A stretch of DNA of 64,000 nucleotides from Pseudomonadota bacterium (GTDB taxonomy: Bacteria > Pseudomonadota > Gammaproteobacteria > Ga0077536): positions 496,001 to 560,000 of the forward strand of contig JADJYF010000026.1 in the NCBI GenBank assembly GCA_016719885.1, written 5' to 3'. A program made the translations under genes and the position numbers. A model generated the notes under the pieces. The model was not told the origin of the DNA. It did not search any database and was given only the letters and a program-made list of their open reading frames with translations. Positions within the stretch are counted from its first letter, which is position 1; the number at the start of each line of letters is the position of its first letter. This document shows positions 17,582 to 25,862 of the stretch, piece by piece.

Positions 17582-18349
17582 CTAGAGATCGAAACGATAC
17601 TTGACGAGGTACCACAGCGCCTTCACGCCGTCCTTCCAGTTGATCTTCTTGCCCTCGTCGTAGGTGCGACCGTAGTAGGAGATGCCCATCTCGTAGATGC
17701 GCCAGCGCTTGGCGCGGGCGAACTGCGCGCTGAACTGCACCTCGATGCCGAAATCGCGCGCCGAAAGCCTGAGCGTGTTCAACACCTCGCGGGTGAACAT
17801 CTTGTAGCAGACCTCGATGTCCGACAGGGTCTGGTTGTAGAGCGCGTTGAACAGGAAGGAGATCAGGCGATTGGCCATGTAGTGATGAAAATACAGGGCG
17901 CGGTGCGGGCGGCCGTAGAAGCGCGAGCCGTAGACCACGTCGGCGACCTGGCGCACGGCGATGAGGTCGTACATGCCCACCCAGTCCTGCGGGTCGTATT
18001 CGAGATCGGCGTCCTGGATGACCATCACGTCGCCGCTGGCGGCGGCGAGGCCGGTCTGCAGCGCGCCGCCCTTGCCGAGATTGGTGTCGTGATACAGCAC
18101 GCGCACGGTGAAGCGGGTGTTGCCGGCCACCACTTTCATGTCGCCCTGCGCGTCGAGTTCGAGGGCGGCGTTGTCACCGTTGAGGCCATCGACCTGCGCG
18201 CGCAGCCAGTCGCGGGTGCCGTCACGCGAGCAGTCATCGACGATCACGACTTCCTTTTCGACGTGCGGCAAGGCCGCCATCACCTTGACCAGGCACGGAC
18301 CGATGGTGTGCCGCTCGTTGTAGGCGGGGATGACGACGCTCAATTTCAT
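17582..18349 (-). CDS. Family 2 glycosyltransferase, dolichyl-phosphate-mannose-synthase-like
   Basis: A 255-residue GT-A enzyme starting KLSVVIPAYNERHTIG. It shows the nucleotide-binding VIVDDCSRDGT, the DXD-like motif QDADLEYDPQD at about residue 100 and the acceptor loop GSRFYGRPHR. It lacks the C-terminal membrane helices of some GT2 proteins. The family usually loads a sugar from a nucleotide onto a polyprenyl phosphate at the cytoplasmic face. The ATG at 18349 is the only start consistent with the domain; the open frame continues 102 nt upstream without similarity. It probably works with the membrane protein encoded 7 nt downstream. Confidence 0.88.
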   Translation of the reverse strand: MKLSVVIPAYNERHTIGPCLVKVMAALPHVEKEVVIVDDCSRDGTRDWLRAQVDGLNGDNAALELDAQGDMKVVAGNTRFTVRVLYHDTNLGKGGALQTGLAAASGDVMVIQDADLEYDPQDWVGMYDLIAVRQVADVVYGSRFYGRPHRALYFHHYMANRLISFLFNALYNQTLSDIEVCYKMFTREVLNTLRLSARDFGIEVQFSAQFARAKRWRIYEMGISYYGRTYDEGKKINWKDGVKALWYLVKYRFDL

Positions 18350-18449
18350 GGTTGTCCCTAATCGGCCGCCGGTGGGCAGTCCTTGAATCGCACTGCACCG
18401 TAGAGCATCACCCCGGGGACGGTCAACGTGGCCTGGCGGCCGAGGGGAC

Positions 18450-18476
18450 AAAAAAAGCCCCGCGCGGGGCGGGGCT
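18450..18476 (-). terminator. Rho-independent-type terminator reading minus, in the leader of the GT2 gene
   Basis: The hairpin at 18456-18476 has an 8-bp stem (AGCCCCGC pairing with GCGGGGCT) and a 5-nt loop. On the minus strand it is followed by seven U residues (18456 to 18450), so it can stop minus-strand transcripts about 100 nt before the GT2 start. No minus-strand gene is visible upstream of it. On the plus strand no U tract follows the hairpin. It could be an attenuator for the GT2 operon, or could stop antisense transcription. Confidence 0.55.
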
Positions 18477-18498
18477 CAATCATGAGGAGGAAAACACG

Positions 18499-18639
18499 AT
18501 GAGCCGACTCTACGCCCGGCTCCGACCGCCATCCGGAACTGCTTCACTTCGAATGTGGAACATTGTGATTTCCGCGCGTGGCGCGCGCCGGGTGACGGGT
18601 TTGCCGACCACAGGCCGCTCGCTTAACCTTGGCCGATGA
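18499..18639 (+). CDS. Putative 46-residue leader ORF coupled to the ABC operon
   Basis: An ATG at 18499 follows one of the best ribosome sites in the window, GAGGAGG (18484-18490), at 8 nt spacing. The frame runs 46 codons and its TGA overlaps the ABC ATPase start (ATGA at 18636). The peptide (MSRLYARLRPPSG at its N terminus, basic, no domain) resembles nothing I know. The ATPase gene has no ribosome site of its own, so this short frame may exist mainly to couple its translation. The hairpin at 18456 lies just upstream. Confidence 0.45.
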   Translation: MSRLYARLRPPSGTASLRMWNIVISARGARRVTGLPTTGRSLNLGR

Positions 18640-19313
18640 CCGCCCCGCCCCTGCTCCGCGCCACGTCCCTGTCACGCATCTACACCACCGCCGGCGCGCG
18701 GAGCTCGATCCTCAGCGGCCTCAATGTTGAACTTCGCGGCGGCGAAATCGTGGCGGTGGTGGGGCGCAGCGGCTCGGGCAAGACCACGCTGCTCAATCTC
18801 ATCGGCGCCATGGACCGGCCCGACAGCGGCCGGCTCGAATTCGAAGGCGAGGACATGAGCGCCTGGGACGACCGCGCACGTACCGCCTTTCGTCGCGCCC
18901 GCTTAGGCTTCGTGTTCCAGGCCTTCAACCTGCTGCCGACCCTGACGGTGCGCGAGAACATCGCGCTGCCGCTGGAGCTCAACGGCTTGCCCGAAGCGGC
19001 GCGCGTGGCGGAACTGCTCGACGAACTGTCCATTGCGGCGCTGGCCGATCGCTTTCCCGATCAGATCTCCGGCGGCGAGCAGCAGCGCACCGCCATTGCG
19101 CGCGCCATCGCCCATCGTCCGCGGTTGATCATCGCCGACGAGCCGACCGGCAATCTCGATCGCGACACTGGCCGCGAAGTCATCGCGCTGTTTGAACGCT
19201 GCGTGCGCGCGGCCGGCGCGACGCTGTTGATGGCCACCCACAGTGACGAGATGCTCGGCCACGCCGACCGCGTGCTGGAACTGCGCGACGGCGCGCTCAG
19301 CGCCCGCCCGTGA
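18636..19313 (+). CDS. ABC transporter ATPase, LolD/MacB type
   Basis: A 225-residue ATPase with Walker A GRSGSGKTT (about residue 43), Q-loop VFQAFNLLPTLT, signature SGGEQQRTAIARA and Walker B LIIADEPTGNL, then the H-loop ATHSDE. The sequence type is that of the LolD/MacB/FtsE branch, which works with FtsX-like permeases as a mechanotransmission machine rather than a classical importer. The permease follows with a one-base overlap (TGATG). The gene set matches attE-attF-attG-attH-like operons ending in a CrtC/AttH lipocalin. Confidence 0.93.
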   Translation: MTAPPLLRATSLSRIYTTAGARSSILSGLNVELRGGEIVAVVGRSGSGKTTLLNLIGAMDRPDSGRLEFEGEDMSAWDDRARTAFRRARLGFVFQAFNLLPTLTVRENIALPLELNGLPEAARVAELLDELSIAALADRFPDQISGGEQQRTAIARAIAHRPRLIIADEPTGNLDRDTGREVIALFERCVRAAGATLLMATHSDEMLGHADRVLELRDGALSARP

Positions 19314-21835
19314 TGCTGTTGTGGCGCGCCAGCCTGCGCTTCCTGACGCGCCACCCGGCGCAATGCGCGCTGGCCGTCAGCGGCATCGCGCTCGGCGTCG
19401 CCATCGTCATCGGCATCCTGCTCACCCAGGCCAGCGCCCGTCAGGCCTTCGCCGAGTCCTTGCGCAGCGTGTTCGGCAACGCCAGTCATTACGTGGTGGC
19501 CATCGACGGCGACGATTTCGATGAAAGTGCGCTGGCGCTGATCCGGCGCATTGCGCCACAGATGATGCCGGCCGCCATTGTCAGCGGCACGCTGCGGGTC
19601 GACAGCGCGACTGGCCAGCGCGCCGTGCAGGTGCTGGGCGTCGACGCGCTCGCCATGCGCGGCGAACTCGATGTGCGTCGCCTGGGCTGGACGAAGTTCC
19701 TGACCGCGCCGGGCGCGATGTTGATGACCGCCCACGGCGCGCAACGCCTGGGCCTGCAAAGCAAGGCGCGACTCACCGCGCGCCACGACGATCATGGTCA
19801 TGTGCTGGAACTCATCGCCACGCTGGCCACCAACGATGCCGTGGCGTCGAGGCTGGCCGACGACGTGGCGCTGGTCGACATCGCCAGCGCGCAGGAATGC
19901 CTGCACAAGGCCGGGCGCCTGACACGCATCGAACTCGATGCCGGCAACGACGCCGACGCGGCCGCCACGCTGGCGAGCCTCACCCAGGCCCTGCCCCGGC
20001 ACCTCGGGATCATCGACGCCGGACGCCAGGCGCGTGGCGCGCGCAACCTGACCGACGCCTTCTACACCAACCTCGATGCACTGAGCCTGCTGGCGCTGCT
20101 GGTCGGCGGCTTCATGATCTACAACACCATGGCCTTCCTGGTCATGCAGCGCCAGTCGCTGTTCGCGCGGCTGCGCGCGCTGGGCGTGACGCGCGCCGCG
20201 CTGGCGCGCCTGGTCGTGGCCGAAGCGCTCGCGCTCGGACTGCTCGGTGGCGTATGCGGTTGTGTGCTGGGCTATGTCCTGGCGCGTGCGCTGATGGCGC
20301 CGGTGGGCCAGACCTTGCGTGATCACTACCTCGCCACCGGCGGCGGACAACTGGTGTTCCCGGTCATGCTGGCGGTGCTCGGCGTGGCGCTGGCGGCCAT
20401 CACCACGCTGCTGGCCGCGGCGCTGCCGGCGTGGTCGGCGCTGCGCGCCGATCCGGCCCACGCCGCGCGCTACTCGGTGAGCGCCGACAGCGCCGCGCGT
20501 GGCCTCGGGCGCGCGGCGTGCGCAGGCCTTGCCTGTGTACTGCTGGCCATCGCCCTGCTCGGCTTGTCGTCGCGTTCGCTCTACGCGGGTTTCGCCGCGC
20601 TCGGCGCCTGCATCCTCGCCGCCATGCTGCTGGTGCCATGGCTCACGCAGCGCGGCCTCGGCCTGCTCGCCCATCGCCACGCGCGCCTGCGTCCGCTGCC
20701 CTTGCGCCTCGCGGTGCGCGGCGCGGCGCGCTCCATGGGCCGCATCGGCATGGCGGTGGCGGCGCTGATGGCGGCCACCGCCACCAGTGTCGGCGTCGGC
20801 CTCATGGTGGCGAGCTTTCGCGGCGCGGTCGATGACTGGTTGAGCCAGCTGCTGCGCGCCGAGATCTACATCTCGCCGGGCTTCGACGAACAGGCGCCGC
20901 CGCGCATCGACGAGCGCTTCATCGCCACCGTGACACGGCTGCCGGAAATCGCGACGGTGTCGAAGATCCGCCGTGCGCGGCTGCTCGATGGCGATGGCGA
21001 ACTGCGCGTCGCGGCCTATGAATTGCCCGTCGAAGCGCAACGCGGCTTCCAGTTCCTGCACGGCGTCGCGCCGTGGCCGGCGTGGTCGACGCAGGACGTC
21101 GCGATGATCTCCGAGCCGCTGTCCTGGCACCTGCAAAAGCAGGTCGGCGATGTCATCGAGATCCCGACGCCGCGTGGACGCCGCGCGTTCCGCATCGCCG
21201 GCATCTACAGCGATTACGGCAGCGAGAGCGGCGTGGTCGCCATCAGCCTCGCGCGCTTTCGTCACTACTGGCAGGACGAGCGCGTGCATGGCATAGGCAT
21301 CTATCCACGCGCGCGGGTCGACAGCGCGAGACTCGAAGCAACACTGACGCGCCTGCTGCCGAACGACGGCAGCCTGGCGGCGTGGTCGAACGCCACGCTG
21401 AAAGCGCGCTCGCTGGCGGTCTTCGATCGCACCTTCGCCATCACCCATGTGCTGACGCTGTTCGCCGCCGCCATCGCCGCGCTCGGCGTGTTCAACGCCC
21501 TGCTCGCCCTGCACCTCGAGCGCGGTCGCGAGTACGCCATGCTGCTGGCCACCGGGCTGTCGCCCGCCGCCCTGCGCGCCACGCTCTACCTGCAAACCGC
21601 CGTCATTGCCGTGCTCGCCGCCTGCCTCGCGCTGCCGCTGGGCGTGCTGGTGGCGAAGCTCCTGATTGCCGTCATCAACATCCGCTCGTTCGGCTGGAGC
21701 ATGCAGCTCAGTCTCGATGTGCGCGCGCTGCTGATGCCGGCCGGCGGCGCCTTGCTGGCAGCGCTCGCCGCCACCGTCTACCCGGCCGAGCGCGCGGTGC
21801 GCATCGACCCGGCCACGGCGCTGCGTTATGAGTAG
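19313..21835 (+). CDS. FtsX-like ABC transporter permease
   Basis: An 840-residue permease with two FtsX modules. The N-terminal helix (about 15-40) is followed by a periplasmic domain, three helices near 245-370, further helices near 410-440, a second periplasmic domain around 500-690 (GFDEQAPPRIDERF, FRIAGIYSDYGSESGVV), and three C-terminal helices. The size and order fit permeases of AttFG/MacB-like exporters. An in-frame GTG lies one codon upstream, but the ATG at 19313 overlapping the ATPase stop is the natural start. The TAG stop overlaps an ATG (21828) in the register of the next gene's likely original start. Confidence 0.9.
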   Translation: MLLWRASLRFLTRHPAQCALAVSGIALGVAIVIGILLTQASARQAFAESLRSVFGNASHYVVAIDGDDFDESALALIRRIAPQMMPAAIVSGTLRVDSATGQRAVQVLGVDALAMRGELDVRRLGWTKFLTAPGAMLMTAHGAQRLGLQSKARLTARHDDHGHVLELIATLATNDAVASRLADDVALVDIASAQECLHKAGRLTRIELDAGNDADAAATLASLTQALPRHLGIIDAGRQARGARNLTDAFYTNLDALSLLALLVGGFMIYNTMAFLVMQRQSLFARLRALGVTRAALARLVVAEALALGLLGGVCGCVLGYVLARALMAPVGQTLRDHYLATGGGQLVFPVMLAVLGVALAAITTLLAAALPAWSALRADPAHAARYSVSADSAARGLGRAACAGLACVLLAIALLGLSSRSLYAGFAALGACILAAMLLVPWLTQRGLGLLAHRHARLRPLPLRLAVRGAARSMGRIGMAVAALMAATATSVGVGLMVASFRGAVDDWLSQLLRAEIYISPGFDEQAPPRIDERFIATVTRLPEIATVSKIRRARLLDGDGELRVAAYELPVEAQRGFQFLHGVAPWPAWSTQDVAMISEPLSWHLQKQVGDVIEIPTPRGRRAFRIAGIYSDYGSESGVVAISLARFRHYWQDERVHGIGIYPRARVDSARLEATLTRLLPNDGSLAAWSNATLKARSLAVFDRTFAITHVLTLFAAAIAALGVFNALLALHLERGREYAMLLATGLSPAALRATLYLQTAVIAVLAACLALPLGVLVAKLLIAVINIRSFGWSMQLSLDVRALLMPAGGALLAALAATVYPAERAVRIDPATALRYE

Positions 21836-21864
21836 GGCACGCTGGCTGCTGCTGGTCGCGTGGC

Positions 21865-22956
21865 GTGGCGCTGGCGCTGGTCCTGCTGCGCGGACATCGC
21901 ACGGTGGCGCCACCGGCGCGCGGCGAAGACAGCGCCATCGCCGCGCTCAGCGCCGATGCTGACGACCATGGCTTCGCGCGCGCCGAGGCGCCACGCCCAT
22001 TCGTGTTTCCGCGCGACCACGCCGTGCACGCCGATTTCCGCTCGGAATGGTGGTACTTCACCGGCCACCTGCGTGATGCCACCGGCCGCCCCTTCGGCTT
22101 TCAGCTGACGCTGTTCCGCTTCGAACTCGCGGCGCTTACCGCGCCCTCGGCATCGGCATGGCGCACGCCGCGCGTGTTGCTCGGGCACTTCGCGCTCAGT
22201 GACATCGAGGGCCAACGCTTCCACGCCTTCGAACGCATGAGCCGCGCCCTGCCCGGCATGGCCGGCGTGTCGGAGACGCCGCCGGCGGTATGGCTGGATG
22301 ACTGGCGTATCGCACTCGACGGCGACGGCCGCTGGCATCTGCACGCCGCGCAGCAAGGCCAGGCGCTCGATCTCGTGCTCGACGAAAAAAGCGCGGTGGT
22401 GCTGCAGGGTGAGCAAGGACTGTCACGCAAGAGCGCGACGCGCGGCAACGCGTCCTACTACTACTCGATACCGCGCCTTGCGGCGCAGGGCACGCTGACG
22501 CTGGCCGATGGCCGGCACGAGGTCAGCGGCGAAGCGTGGCTGGATCGCGAATGGAGCACCAGCGCGCTGTCGCGCCAGCAGGCGGGCTGGGACTGGTTCG
22601 CGGTGCAACTCGCCGACGGCGCCAGCCTCATGTTCTATCGCCTGCGACAACACGATGGCGGCAGCGACACGTTCAGCGCCGGCACCTATGTCGACAGCGC
22701 GGGGCGTCAACATGCACTCGGCGCGAACGACGTGCGCATCACCGTCCAAGGTAGGTGGACGAGCCCCCACAGCGGGCGCCGCTACCCCCAGGGTTGGCGG
22801 CTCGAGGTGCCCGCTCACCGCCTCGATATGCAACTCGCGCCACGCCTCGCCGACCAGGAATGGCGCGGCCGCTTCAAGTATTGGGAAGGCGCGGTGAGCG
22901 TAACGCGCGACGGCCAGGCGGCGGGGCTGGGCTACGTGGAGATGACCGGGTATTGA
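21865..22956 (+). CDS. AttH/CrtC-like lipocalin-domain protein, N terminus probably frameshifted
   Basis: A 363-residue protein of the carotenoid 1,2-hydratase/AttH type, two lipocalin-like beta barrels. Typical motifs are FRSEWWYFTGHLRD near residue 60, GHFALSDIE, the central SYYYSIPRL, and GEAWLDREWSTSAL with WDWFAVQLADGASLM. Such proteins are the periplasmic partner in attEFGH-type ABC operons. The only in-frame start is GTG 21865 without ribosome site. An ATG at 21828, overlapping the permease stop, opens a hydrophobic N terminus (MSRARWLLLVA) that joins this frame if one G near 21862 is removed. Confidence 0.82.
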   Translation: MALALVLLRGHRTVAPPARGEDSAIAALSADADDHGFARAEAPRPFVFPRDHAVHADFRSEWWYFTGHLRDATGRPFGFQLTLFRFELAALTAPSASAWRTPRVLLGHFALSDIEGQRFHAFERMSRALPGMAGVSETPPAVWLDDWRIALDGDGRWHLHAAQQGQALDLVLDEKSAVVLQGEQGLSRKSATRGNASYYYSIPRLAAQGTLTLADGRHEVSGEAWLDREWSTSALSRQQAGWDWFAVQLADGASLMFYRLRQHDGGSDTFSAGTYVDSAGRQHALGANDVRITVQGRWTSPHSGRRYPQGWRLEVPAHRLDMQLAPRLADQEWRGRFKYWEGAVSVTRDGQAAGLGYVEMTGY

Positions 22957-22990
22957 CCATGCGGTGCGCGGACGGATTCGCGCATTCGCC

Positions 22991-24391
22991 TCAACGCACG
23001 ATTTCGTAACAGGGCCGATAGGCCCGTCCCGGCAGCTTCATGCGGTGCTGGGCGACGAAGCGCGCCAGCATCGCGTCCAGCGCCGTCATGATGGCCTGCT
23101 CGCCGCGGATCCTGAACGGTCCGTGGGCCTCGACGGCGGCGATGCCGGCCTCCTTCACGTTGCCCGCCACGATGGTGGAGAACACGCGACGCAGGTTCGA
23201 GGCCAGGGTATGGCGCGGCAGGTCGCGGGACAGTGCCAGGCTTTCGATGTTGCCATGGGTCGGCGCAAACGGCGCCTGGTAGCTGTTGTCGATGACCATG
23301 CGCCAATTGAAATACGGCGCGTCGTCCTGCTGGTCGCGGTAGGCCAGCACGTTGCGGATCTCGACCTGCTGGATGTCGGCCACGGCGTGCGGGTCGCCGA
23401 CCACGATGCGATAGCGGTCGGCGATTTCCGGCCCCAGCACCAAGCGAATGAATTCATCCAGCGAAGCGAAATAATCGGCGCTCTCGGGCGGCCCGGTCAG
23501 CACCACCGGCAGCGGCTGGGCGGCGTTGTCGGGGTGGGCGAGCAGGCCCAGCAGGTAGAGGATCTCCTCGGCCGTGCCGACCCCGCCCGGAAATACCACG
23601 ATGCCGTGGGCGAGGCGCACGAAGGCCTCCAGGCGCTTCTCCATGTCCGGCATGATGACCAGCGCGTTGACGATGGGGTTGGGCGCCTCGGCGGCGATGA
23701 TGCCGGGCTCGGTGATGCCGATGTAACGGCCATTGCCGATACGCTGCTTGGCATGGGCGATGGTGGCGCCCTTCATCGGCCCCTTCATGGCGCCCGGACC
23801 GCAGCCGGTGCACACGTCCAGGCCGCGCAGACCGAGCGCATAGCCCACTTCCTTGGTGTAGTCGTACTCGATGCGATTGATGGAGTGGCCGCCCCAGCAC
23901 ACCACCAGGCCATTGCGCGCGTCGGGCGTCAGCACGCCGGCGTTGCGCAGGATCTTGAATACCGCGTCGGTGATGCCGCCCGGCGTCGACAGGTCGAACT
24001 GCACGCCGCGCTCGAGTTCATGGGTGATGTACAGGATGTCGCGCAGCACCGCGAACAGGTGCTCGCGCACGCCGCGGATCATCTGCCCGCCGACGAAGGC
24101 CGTGGCCGGCGCGTTGCGCAGGTTCAGACGCAGGCCACGGTCGGCCTGCACCAGGCTGACGTCGAAATCGCGGTAGCGCTCGTAGAGGTCGCGCACGTCG
24201 TCGATCTCGGCGCCGCTGGACAGCACCGCCAGCGCGCAGCGGCGGAACAGGTCGTGCAGAGGTTGGTTGCCGCCGCGGCACAGAGCATTGACCTCACGCT
24301 GGGACAGGATGGCGAGACTGGCCTCGGGCGCGACCGTGGCGTGGGCGATCACGCGGCCGTTGTCGAACAGGGAATGTGATCGGTCAGACAT
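22991..24391 (-). CDS. ppnN: Pyrimidine/purine nucleotide 5'-monophosphate nucleosidase PpnN
   Basis: LOG-family enzyme that splits nucleoside monophosphates into base and ribose 5-phosphate; in E. coli PpnN is regulated by (p)ppGpp. The 466-residue protein has the long PpnN N-terminal domain, GGHSINRIEYDYTKEVG, the phosphate-binding PGAMKGPMKGATIAHAKQR and the LOG hallmark PGGVGTAEEILYLLG. The ATG at 24391 is chosen over a TTG five codons upstream. It is convergent with the lipocalin gene and divergent from the small acidic protein. Confidence 0.93.
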   Translation of the reverse strand: MSDRSHSLFDNGRVIAHATVAPEASLAILSQREVNALCRGGNQPLHDLFRRCALAVLSSGAEIDDVRDLYERYRDFDVSLVQADRGLRLNLRNAPATAFVGGQMIRGVREHLFAVLRDILYITHELERGVQFDLSTPGGITDAVFKILRNAGVLTPDARNGLVVCWGGHSINRIEYDYTKEVGYALGLRGLDVCTGCGPGAMKGPMKGATIAHAKQRIGNGRYIGITEPGIIAAEAPNPIVNALVIMPDMEKRLEAFVRLAHGIVVFPGGVGTAEEILYLLGLLAHPDNAAQPLPVVLTGPPESADYFASLDEFIRLVLGPEIADRYRIVVGDPHAVADIQQVEIRNVLAYRDQQDDAPYFNWRMVIDNSYQAPFAPTHGNIESLALSRDLPRHTLASNLRRVFSTIVAGNVKEAGIAAVEAHGPFRIRGEQAIMTALDAMLARFVAQHRMKLPGRAYRPCYEIVR

Positions 24392-24419
24392 TTCGAATGC
24401 GTTCAATTAGCTTTGGGAG

Positions 24420-24447
24420 TTGAAGTCGTTTCCGACAATCCTATATT
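24420..24447 (+). promoter_or_regulatory. Possible sigma-70-type promoter for the small acidic protein
   Basis: TTGAAG (24420-24425) and TATATT (24442-24447) are separated by 16 nt in an AT-rich island between ppnN and the gene at 24548. A short palindrome, CGTTTTAAACG, lies at about 24465-24475, just downstream of the expected start site. The AT-rich stretch contrasts with the surrounding DNA. A minus-strand promoter for ppnN must overlap this region but was not resolved. Confidence 0.45.
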
Positions 24448-24547
24448 ATTTCCGTCAAGATCAGCGTTTTAAACGATCATCATAAGGTCGTGGATCCGAA
24501 AAGACTGATAATGGACTTATTTGGTGGACGATCGGAGGTCACCAGGC

Positions 24548-24790
24548 ATGAGAAGCGGCACCCATTCGGAAGGTTGGAACGACCTCGTCGAGGAGCTCAA
24601 GCAGCTCGAATCCTTTTTCCCACTGCTGGGCTCGGATAACGAGCGCGAGGAGCTGGAGGAAGAGGTGCAGGAGCTGGAAGAACTGATCGCCGCCGCCGGC
24701 GAGCCGGAAGACGAGCATTCCCTGCGCGCCCTGACCTTCCTGCAGACCGAACTGGCGCGCAAACGCGCCATGCTCGACTACATATTCTGA
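24548..24790 (+). CDS. Small acidic coiled-coil protein, unknown function
   Basis: An 80-residue cytosolic protein. The middle (REELEEEVQELEELIAAAGE) is a strongly acidic amphipathic helix and the C terminus (ALTFLQTELARKRAMLDYIF) is a second helix, so a helical hairpin or dimeric coiled coil is likely. GGAGGT at 24534-24539 stands 8 nt before the ATG at 24548, which decides the start over a GTG 27 nt earlier. It has its own AT-rich promoter region. No family recognised; it could be a small regulator or a partner-binding protein. Confidence 0.72.
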   Translation: MRSGTHSEGWNDLVEELKQLESFFPLLGSDNEREELEEEVQELEELIAAAGEPEDEHSLRALTFLQTELARKRAMLDYIF

Positions 24791-24797
24791 GTCCGTC

Positions 24798-24819
24798 GCC
24801 CACGCGTCTGCGCGTGGGC
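24798..24819. terminator. GC-rich hairpin after the small acidic protein gene
   Basis: A 9-bp perfect stem (GCCCACGCG with its complement) closed by a TCTG loop starts 8 nt after the stop codon. No U tract follows on either strand, so it is at best a weak or factor-assisted terminator or an mRNA 3'-end stabiliser. It lies between convergent genes (the small protein and galU). Confidence 0.35.
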
Positions 24820-24870
24820 CATCCCGTCGCTTGCCGGGGCTGCATTCGCCGCCCCGATCGCCGCTGAGCC

Positions 24871-25740
24871 TCAGCCCTGGCGCCTAGCCAGCCAGGCCGC
24901 GAATTCCGGCGCCACTTCCGGGTGCTTCATCGCAAGGTCGACCGTCGCCTGCAGGTAGCCGAGCTTGGAGCCGCAGTCGTAGCGCGTGCCCTTGAACTGG
25001 TAGGCCAGCACCTGCTGGCTGGCCAGCAGGGTCGCAATGCCGTCGGTCAGCTGGATCTCGTTACCGGCGCCACGCTTGGTGGTGGCGAGGATGTTCATGA
25101 TCTCCCCCGGCAGGATGTAGCGCCCGACCACCGCCAGCGTGCTCGGCGCGACCGCCGGCTTGGGCTTTTCAACGATGCTGGTGATGCGACTCAGGTGTTG
25201 GTTGATGACCTCGGTGGCGACGATGCCGTACTTGTCGGTGTCTTCACGCGGCACCGGCTGCACGGCTATCACGCCGCACTGGTGCTGGTCGTACATTTCC
25301 ACCATCTGCTTGATGCAGCCGGTGCCGTGGCCGTCGATGAGGTCATCGGCCAGCAGCACCGCGAACGGCTCGTTGCCGACCGCCGGCCGCGCGCACAGCA
25401 CCGCGTGCCCCAGGCCCAGGGGCTCGGCCTGGCGGATATAGGTGCAGGACACGTGGGGCGGCAGGATGTTGCGCACGATGTCCAGCAGCTTGTGCTTGTT
25501 GGCCTTCTCCAGCTCGCTTTCGAGCTCGTAGGCCTTGTCGAAATGATCCTCGATGGAGCGCTTGGTGCGCCCGGTCACGAAGATCAGCTCTTCTATGCCC
25601 GCTTCCACCGCTTCCTCGGCGGCGTACTGGATGAGCGGCTTGTCGACCACCGGCAGCATTTCCTTGGGATTGGCCTTGGTCGCGGGCAGAAATCGCGTGC
25701 CGAGACCAGCGACGGGAAATACGGCTTTTCTGACTTTCAT
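24871..25740 (-). CDS. galU: UTP-glucose-1-phosphate uridylyltransferase
   Basis: Makes UDP-glucose from UTP and glucose 1-phosphate, the precursor for Ugd (encoded at 57263) and hence for UDP-glucuronate in this locus. The 289-residue protein has the signature AVFPVAGLGTRFLPATKANPKEMLPVVDKP, given here only as its start KAVFPVAGLGTRFLPATKA, the metal-binding LLADDLIDG and later VEKPKPAVAPS. The length is normal for bacterial GalU. AGGAGC precedes the ATG. It is the last gene of the minus-strand glycan block, separated from the WbpM-like gene by a family-A repeat. Confidence 0.96.
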   Translation of the reverse strand: MKVRKAVFPVAGLGTRFLPATKANPKEMLPVVDKPLIQYAAEEAVEAGIEELIFVTGRTKRSIEDHFDKAYELESELEKANKHKLLDIVRNILPPHVSCTYIRQAEPLGLGHAVLCARPAVGNEPFAVLLADDLIDGHGTGCIKQMVEMYDQHQCGVIAVQPVPREDTDKYGIVATEVINQHLSRITSIVEKPKPAVAPSTLAVVGRYILPGEIMNILATTKRGAGNEIQLTDGIATLLASQQVLAYQFKGTRYDCGSKLGYLQATVDLAMKHPEVAPEFAAWLARRQG

Positions 25741-25785
25741 GGAAAGTAACTGCTCCTGATTTATCTCGATATCACTAGTGACCCT

Positions 25786-25862
25786 GTAGGTGCGAATTCA
25801 TTCGCACACCAAGGATGGCCATTCGATCGCGTCACTGGATGTGCGAATGAATTCGCACCTAC
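25786..25862. repeat. Inverted pair of REP-like palindromes, family A, overlapping a stop codon
   Basis: Both 22-nt arms (25786-25807; 25841-25862 reversed) are perfect: GTAG head, GTGCGAA stem, TTCA loop, complementary stem. Heads point outward with 33 nt between arms. The minus-strand head GTAG (25862 to 25859) supplies the TAG stop codon of the WbpM-like gene, so the element abuts or replaced the original gene end. Confidence 0.9.

Noticed and set aside
16579..18349. LPG-synthase-like and GT2 pair as part of the glycan locus
   Set aside because: Separated by more than 6 kb of unrelated genes from the locus. It may act on other lipid-linked sugars.
19061..21913. 950-codon minus-strand open frame
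   Set aside because: Antisense to the FtsX-like permease, composition of His, Arg and Gln runs, no ribosome site; a shadow frame.
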